Positions 62,101 to 64,000 of a stretch of DNA of 64,000 bases are shown here, one piece after another. Where the stretch lies: NCBI GenBank assembly GCA_021775415.1, contig JAJFHV010000019.1, positions 84,041-148,040 on the forward strand, given 5' to 3'. Position 1 is the stretch's first letter. Every line of letters starts with the position of its first letter. Source of the stretch: Hyphomicrobiales bacterium (GTDB lineage: Bacteria; Pseudomonadota; Alphaproteobacteria; Rhizobiales; Rhizobiaceae). The notes under the pieces were generated by a model that had not been told where the DNA came from, ran no database searches, and was given only the letters and a program-made list of their open reading frames with translations. The position numbers and the translations under genes are program-made.

Positions 62101-62925
62101 ACGGGTTGTGCCGCCGGACTTGATGGCGCCTGCTGCCCGGTCGCCGATTTTCAGGAAGCTCATCAGGCCGGAGGATTTACCGCCACCCGAAAGGCTTTCG
62201 CCGGAACCACGCAGGTGGGAGAAATTCGAGCCAGTGCCGGAACCGTATTTAAACAGCCGTGCTTCACGCACCCAAAGGTCCATGATGCCGTTTTCATTGA
62301 CGAGATCATCTTCTACCGACTGGATAAAGCAGGCGTGCGGCTGGGGATGCTCGTAGGAAGACTTCGATTTGACCAGTTTGCCGGTTTCAAAATCCACATA
62401 ATGGTGGCCCTGAGCCGGTCCGTCGATGCCATATGCCCAGTGAAGACCAGTGTTGAACCATTGGGGAGAATTTGGTGCCACCATCTGGTTGCACAACATG
62501 TAGCAAAGCTCGTCAAAGAATGCGCGGGCATCGCCTTCGCTGTCGAAGTAGCCGCCTTTCCAGCCCCAGTAGGTCCAGGTGCCAGCCAGCCGGTCAAATA
62601 CCTGGCGGGCATCCATTTCAGAACCGTGGCGATTGTCTTCGGGCAGTTTGGCCAGTGCTTTTTCGTCAGCCTCAGAGCGCCAAAGCCATGAAGGAATGGA
62701 ATTTTCCTCTACCTTCTTCAGGCAGGCGGGTACGCCGGCTTTGCGGAAATATTTCTGCGCAATGATATCACTTGCAACCTGGCTCCAGGTTTTGGGCACA
62801 TCAATATTTTCAAGCTTGAACACCACCGAACCATCGGGGTTGCGGATTTCACTGGTCGCCTTGCGAAACTCTACGTCTGCATAGGGCGACTGGTTTTCTT
62901 TTGTGTAGCGGCGCTCAATGCGCAT
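59155..62925 (-). CDS. nrdJ: Class II (adenosylcobalamin-dependent) ribonucleotide reductase
   Basis: 1256 residues from [20 protein letters not shown] at 62925, with AGGGA upstream; the open frame to 63129 is not conserved. Catalytic features: [40 protein letters not shown] (active-site Cys), [20 protein letters not shown] with the radical Cys region, [19 protein letters not shown] and [20 protein letters not shown]. The C-terminal tail has a zinc-ribbon-like [20 protein letters not shown] plus CGATSGCS, the redox-shuttle cysteines. It reduces ribonucleotides using a B12-generated thiyl radical, oxygen-independently. A pair of NrdR boxes lies upstream. The length includes family-typical insertions. 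Confidence 0.97.
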   Translation of the reverse strand: MRIERRYTKENQSPYADVEFRKATSEIRNPDGSVVFKLENIDVPKTWSQVASDIIAQKYFRKAGVPACLKKVEENSIPSWLWRSEADEKALAKLPEDNRHGSEMDARQVFDRLAGTWTYWGWKGGYFDSEGDARAFFDELCYMLCNQMVAPNSPQWFNTGLHWAYGIDGPAQGHHYVDFETGKLVKSKSSYEHPQPHACFIQSVEDDLVNENGIMDLWVREARLFKYGSGTGSNFSHLRGSGESLSGGGKSSGLMSFLKIGDRAAGAIKSGGTTRRAAKMVVVDIDHPDIEEYIDWKVREEQKVAAIVTGSITVSKHMKAIMKACINCEGEGDDCFDPKVNTALKREIRAAKKSAVPENYIKRVIQLARQGYTDIEFPVYNTDWDSDAYLTVSGQNSNNSVRVTDGFLKAVEDGDDWNLVGRIRGDVVKTVKARELWDRVGNAAWASADPGIQYHTTINDWHTCPASGEIIASNPCSEYMFLDDTACNLASLNLLQFRNEAAKGDARSFDVESFEHASRLWMIVLEISITMAQFPSKQIAKLSYEYRTTGLGFANIGGLLMTTGTPYDSDEGRAICGAISAIMTGICYSTSAEMAKELGTFSGFKSNEEHMLRVMRNHRRAAYGESKGYEQLSTDPVALDHRACPQENLITHARAAWDKAVSLGEKHGYRNAQTTVIAPTGTIGLVMDCDTTGIEPDFALVKFKKLAGGGYFKIINRAVPEALSVLGYDEGEITEIIDYAVGRGTLNKSPGIDHEALKAKGFTDEKIEKLETTLASAFDIKFAFNRHALGDEFCKDVLGLSEEQLADYTIDLLAEIGFSRKQIEAANIFCCGAMTLEGAPGLKDEHLAVFDCANPCGKIGKRALSVGSHIRMMAASQPFISGAISKTINMPNDASVEDCKEAYMLSWQLALKANALYRDGSKLSQPLNASLIEDDAEDEDAMEDLIEAPMAARATQVTEKIVERIIEQVVREREKMPDRRKGYTQKANVGGHKVYVRTGEYDDGRLGEIFIDMHKEGAAFRAMMNNFAIAISLGLQYGVPLEEYVEAFIFTKFEPAGMVQGNDAIKSATSILDYIFRELAVSYLGRNDLSHVDMSEFSNTSLGKGMQAGKAEAVSKGLTRGHKLAVVKSGKTGVSGEPKGSAASPAPVATPTTARSPALVTGSLTQRATAIAANLNEEPTAFKRDLDPEFAPTAQPEETTVEVIVETAAPSADEMRAKSLMQGYTGNSCDECGNFTMVRNGTCEKCDTCGATSGCS

Positions 62926-63163
62926 GGTGTATTTCCCTTCAAAATGCCTTGTTTGCCCGATGTTCGGAAGGTGGTTGTTCCTCCCGTAAAATCTGACACA
63001 ATCCTGCCGATTACCGGCCATGTACCCAGCCAGCCCGTCAATTCTGTTTACGCCTTTTAATCCCCGTTCTGCCTGACCGATTTTTCCGCTAATTTTGTGG
63101 TTTTGTTCCCCTTTGGGAACACTTGCCAAGCGGTAATCCGTTCATATTATTGGCAGCAGCCAA

Positions 63164-63210
63164 TTACTATATCTTGTAAACACACTCCCCGTAAACACTA
63201 AATATTGTGT
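63164..63210 (-). promoter_or_regulatory. Paired NrdR boxes controlling nrdJ
   Basis: Box A TTACTATATCTTGTAA (63164-63179) and box B ACACTAAATATTGTGT (63195-63210) match the NrdR palindrome acaCwATATwTwGtgt closely. Their starts are 31 bases apart, the three-turn spacing known for NrdR sites. They lie about 240-285 bases upstream of the nrdJ start, so the promoter is far upstream and the mRNA leader is long. NrdR represses ribonucleotide reductase genes when dATP is high. Confidence 0.8.
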
Positions 63211-63859
63211 TAATTCGGGTTTTTTCACTTTATTTACGATCAATTTACGCACATCACGCTTTGAACAGCACTTTCCCAGAAAATTGGCCATAAAATCCCA
63301 CCATCAGGCACGCAAAATGCCCAGATAAAAGCCAACTGAAACTGTGAAAGAGGCCTGAAGCTACTTACCGAAAATACGAACCAACCGGCTTGTCGCTACT
63401 CCACGCCACACTACTCATGATTGGCAGTTAGACTGACTCGGATTTGACCGTCAAGATGTAGTTTGAAAGAAAATCAAAAAAACTAGATATTGTAGTTTTG
63501 ATGTGAATTACGGGTAAAAAGTTTAAACGAAGAATCCTTTGAGATTCAACCATTTGGACCAAAAGGGCGGGGTCGGCACGAAAATCAGGTATTGATTTGT
63601 TAACCGATTTCGGACTCGCGATTCTCCAGGGAGAAAATCAAGATTTGAAAATGAAATCAATCAGCAAAATCAAATGGATTCGGCTGGTTTGTGAGAATTT
63701 GATTCAGCTATTATCGTCAATTTGCAATACGGACGGAGCCGAACAACGTTTGTTGCAAACAACACATTGTTTGGCATGTCACGGGTTGTCGAGTGCGAGC
63801 ATCACGCGATTCGATGTCCGCTTTATCCCCGAATTCGGGCATTCTGAATGCAATGCCTG

Positions 63860-63887
63860 ATGTCTGCTTTGTGCCAATAGCGGACAT
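63860..63887. repeat. Dispersed TGTCTGCTTTGTGCC-type palindrome, copy 4
   Basis: ATGTCTGCTTTGTGCCAATA followed by GCGGACAT; the ends ATGTCTGC and GCGGACAT form an inverted repeat with one mismatch. It resembles copies at 5735 and 7678. A half-like element (GATGTCCGCTTTATCCCCG) precedes it at about 63813. Confidence 0.5.
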
Positions 63888-64000
63888 ATTTTGTGATCGA
63901 TTGTTGGGAGTCCGATACGAATGATCACCCAATCAGCTTCAAGATTTTTCTCTTTACAGTTTGTGCATCGTTCCCACCATCAGGGCTCGCTATTAGTTGA

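Larger units (their letters stand above)
62926..64000. other. About 1.07-kb upstream region of nrdJ to the window end, no clear gene
   Basis: It contains the nrdJ leader (62926-63160), the paired NrdR boxes and another dispersed palindrome at 63860. Between about 63215 and 63850 I see only AT-rich, uninterpreted sequence; frames such as 63597-63860 show no protein-like features. A short frame on the minus strand (64000 to a stop at 63925) may be the end of a gene beyond the edge, but 24 residues cannot show what it is. No cobalamin riboswitch core was seen. Confidence 0.5.

Noticed and set aside
62926..63160. Possible cobalamin riboswitch in the nrdJ leader
   Set aside because: The conserved B12-box sequence and core motifs were not found by eye; a covariance-model scan would be decisive.
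63597..63860. 87-codon frame near the right edge
   Set aside because: Weak start, no hydrophobic or domain pattern, and it ends in the dispersed repeat.
63925..64000. Possible C-terminal end of a minus-strand gene entering from the right edge
   Set aside because: Only 24 codons are visible before the stop, too few to support a gene.
1..64000. CRISPR arrays, rRNA, tRNA or insertion-sequence transposases
   Set aside because: No regularly spaced repeats, rRNA-like sequence, tRNA cloverleaf or transposase-like frame was recognised anywhere in the window.

Overview
The window reads as a contiguous piece of an alphaproteobacterial chromosome, most likely of the order Hyphomicrobiales (Rhizobiales). 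Several gene blocks have orders typical of that group: pyrB-pyrC'-plsY-dprA; gatC/gatA with gatB near; an NDUFA12-type complex I gene and a DUF2155 gene beside aat-accC-accB-dsbA-M48 peptidase; and rne-amidase-PBP1A-prfB. A CtrA-type box (TTAA-N7-TTAAC) and an alphaproteobacterial RNase E fit this. Taurine:pyruvate aminotransferase, a trimethylamine-dehydrogenase-family flavoprotein and a B12-dependent ribonucleotide reductase would suit a marine or organic-matter-using heterotroph; that last point is inference. No rRNA, tRNA, CRISPR, prophage or transposase gene was recognised.

Layout. 1-4.8 kb: pyrimidine/phospholipid operon on the minus strand and tpa on the plus strand. 4.9-13.1 kb: outer-membrane protein, sensor adenylate cyclase, Bcr/CflA-type MFS exporter, AidB-like acyl-CoA dehydrogenase, RuvX and an UPF0173 hydrolase. 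13.2-21.1 kb: the GatCAB genes, split by a GNAT acetyltransferase, a chorismate mutase, a PLP lyase and a membrane protein, then glutamate dehydrogenase. 21-30 kb: DMT transporter, complex I accessory subunit, phosphatase, Aat, biotin carboxylase and BCCP, DsbA-like protein, M48 protease, aminotransferase. 30-48.7 kb: RNase E, cell-wall genes (amidase, PBP1A, M23 peptidase, large AsmA-like protein), prfB with its programmed frameshift, TyrRS and AnmK. 48.7-59 kb is accessory in character: a collagen-like protein with an internal amber codon, a multicopper oxidase coupled to a ZIP transporter, the amine dehydrogenase, an orphan LuxR regulator, small secreted proteins and several repeat families. 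59-64 kb: class II ribonucleotide reductase with a paired NrdR-box promoter, then non-coding sequence.

The most unusual points are: (i) a small metal-sensing merR/membrane-protein cassette at the 3' end of the PBP1A gene, followed by a second, decayed copy of that 3' end, whose antisense strand now supplies the last 22 codons of the neighbouring von Willebrand-factor-A protein; (ii) a collagen-like gene whose frame stops at TAG and continues cleanly for 40 more codons; (iii) a translationally coupled two-domain multicopper oxidase and ZIP permease, formally resembling a ferroxidase/permease pair; (iv) an amine dehydrogenase with a mixed substrate pocket; (v) several short dispersed intergenic repeat families.
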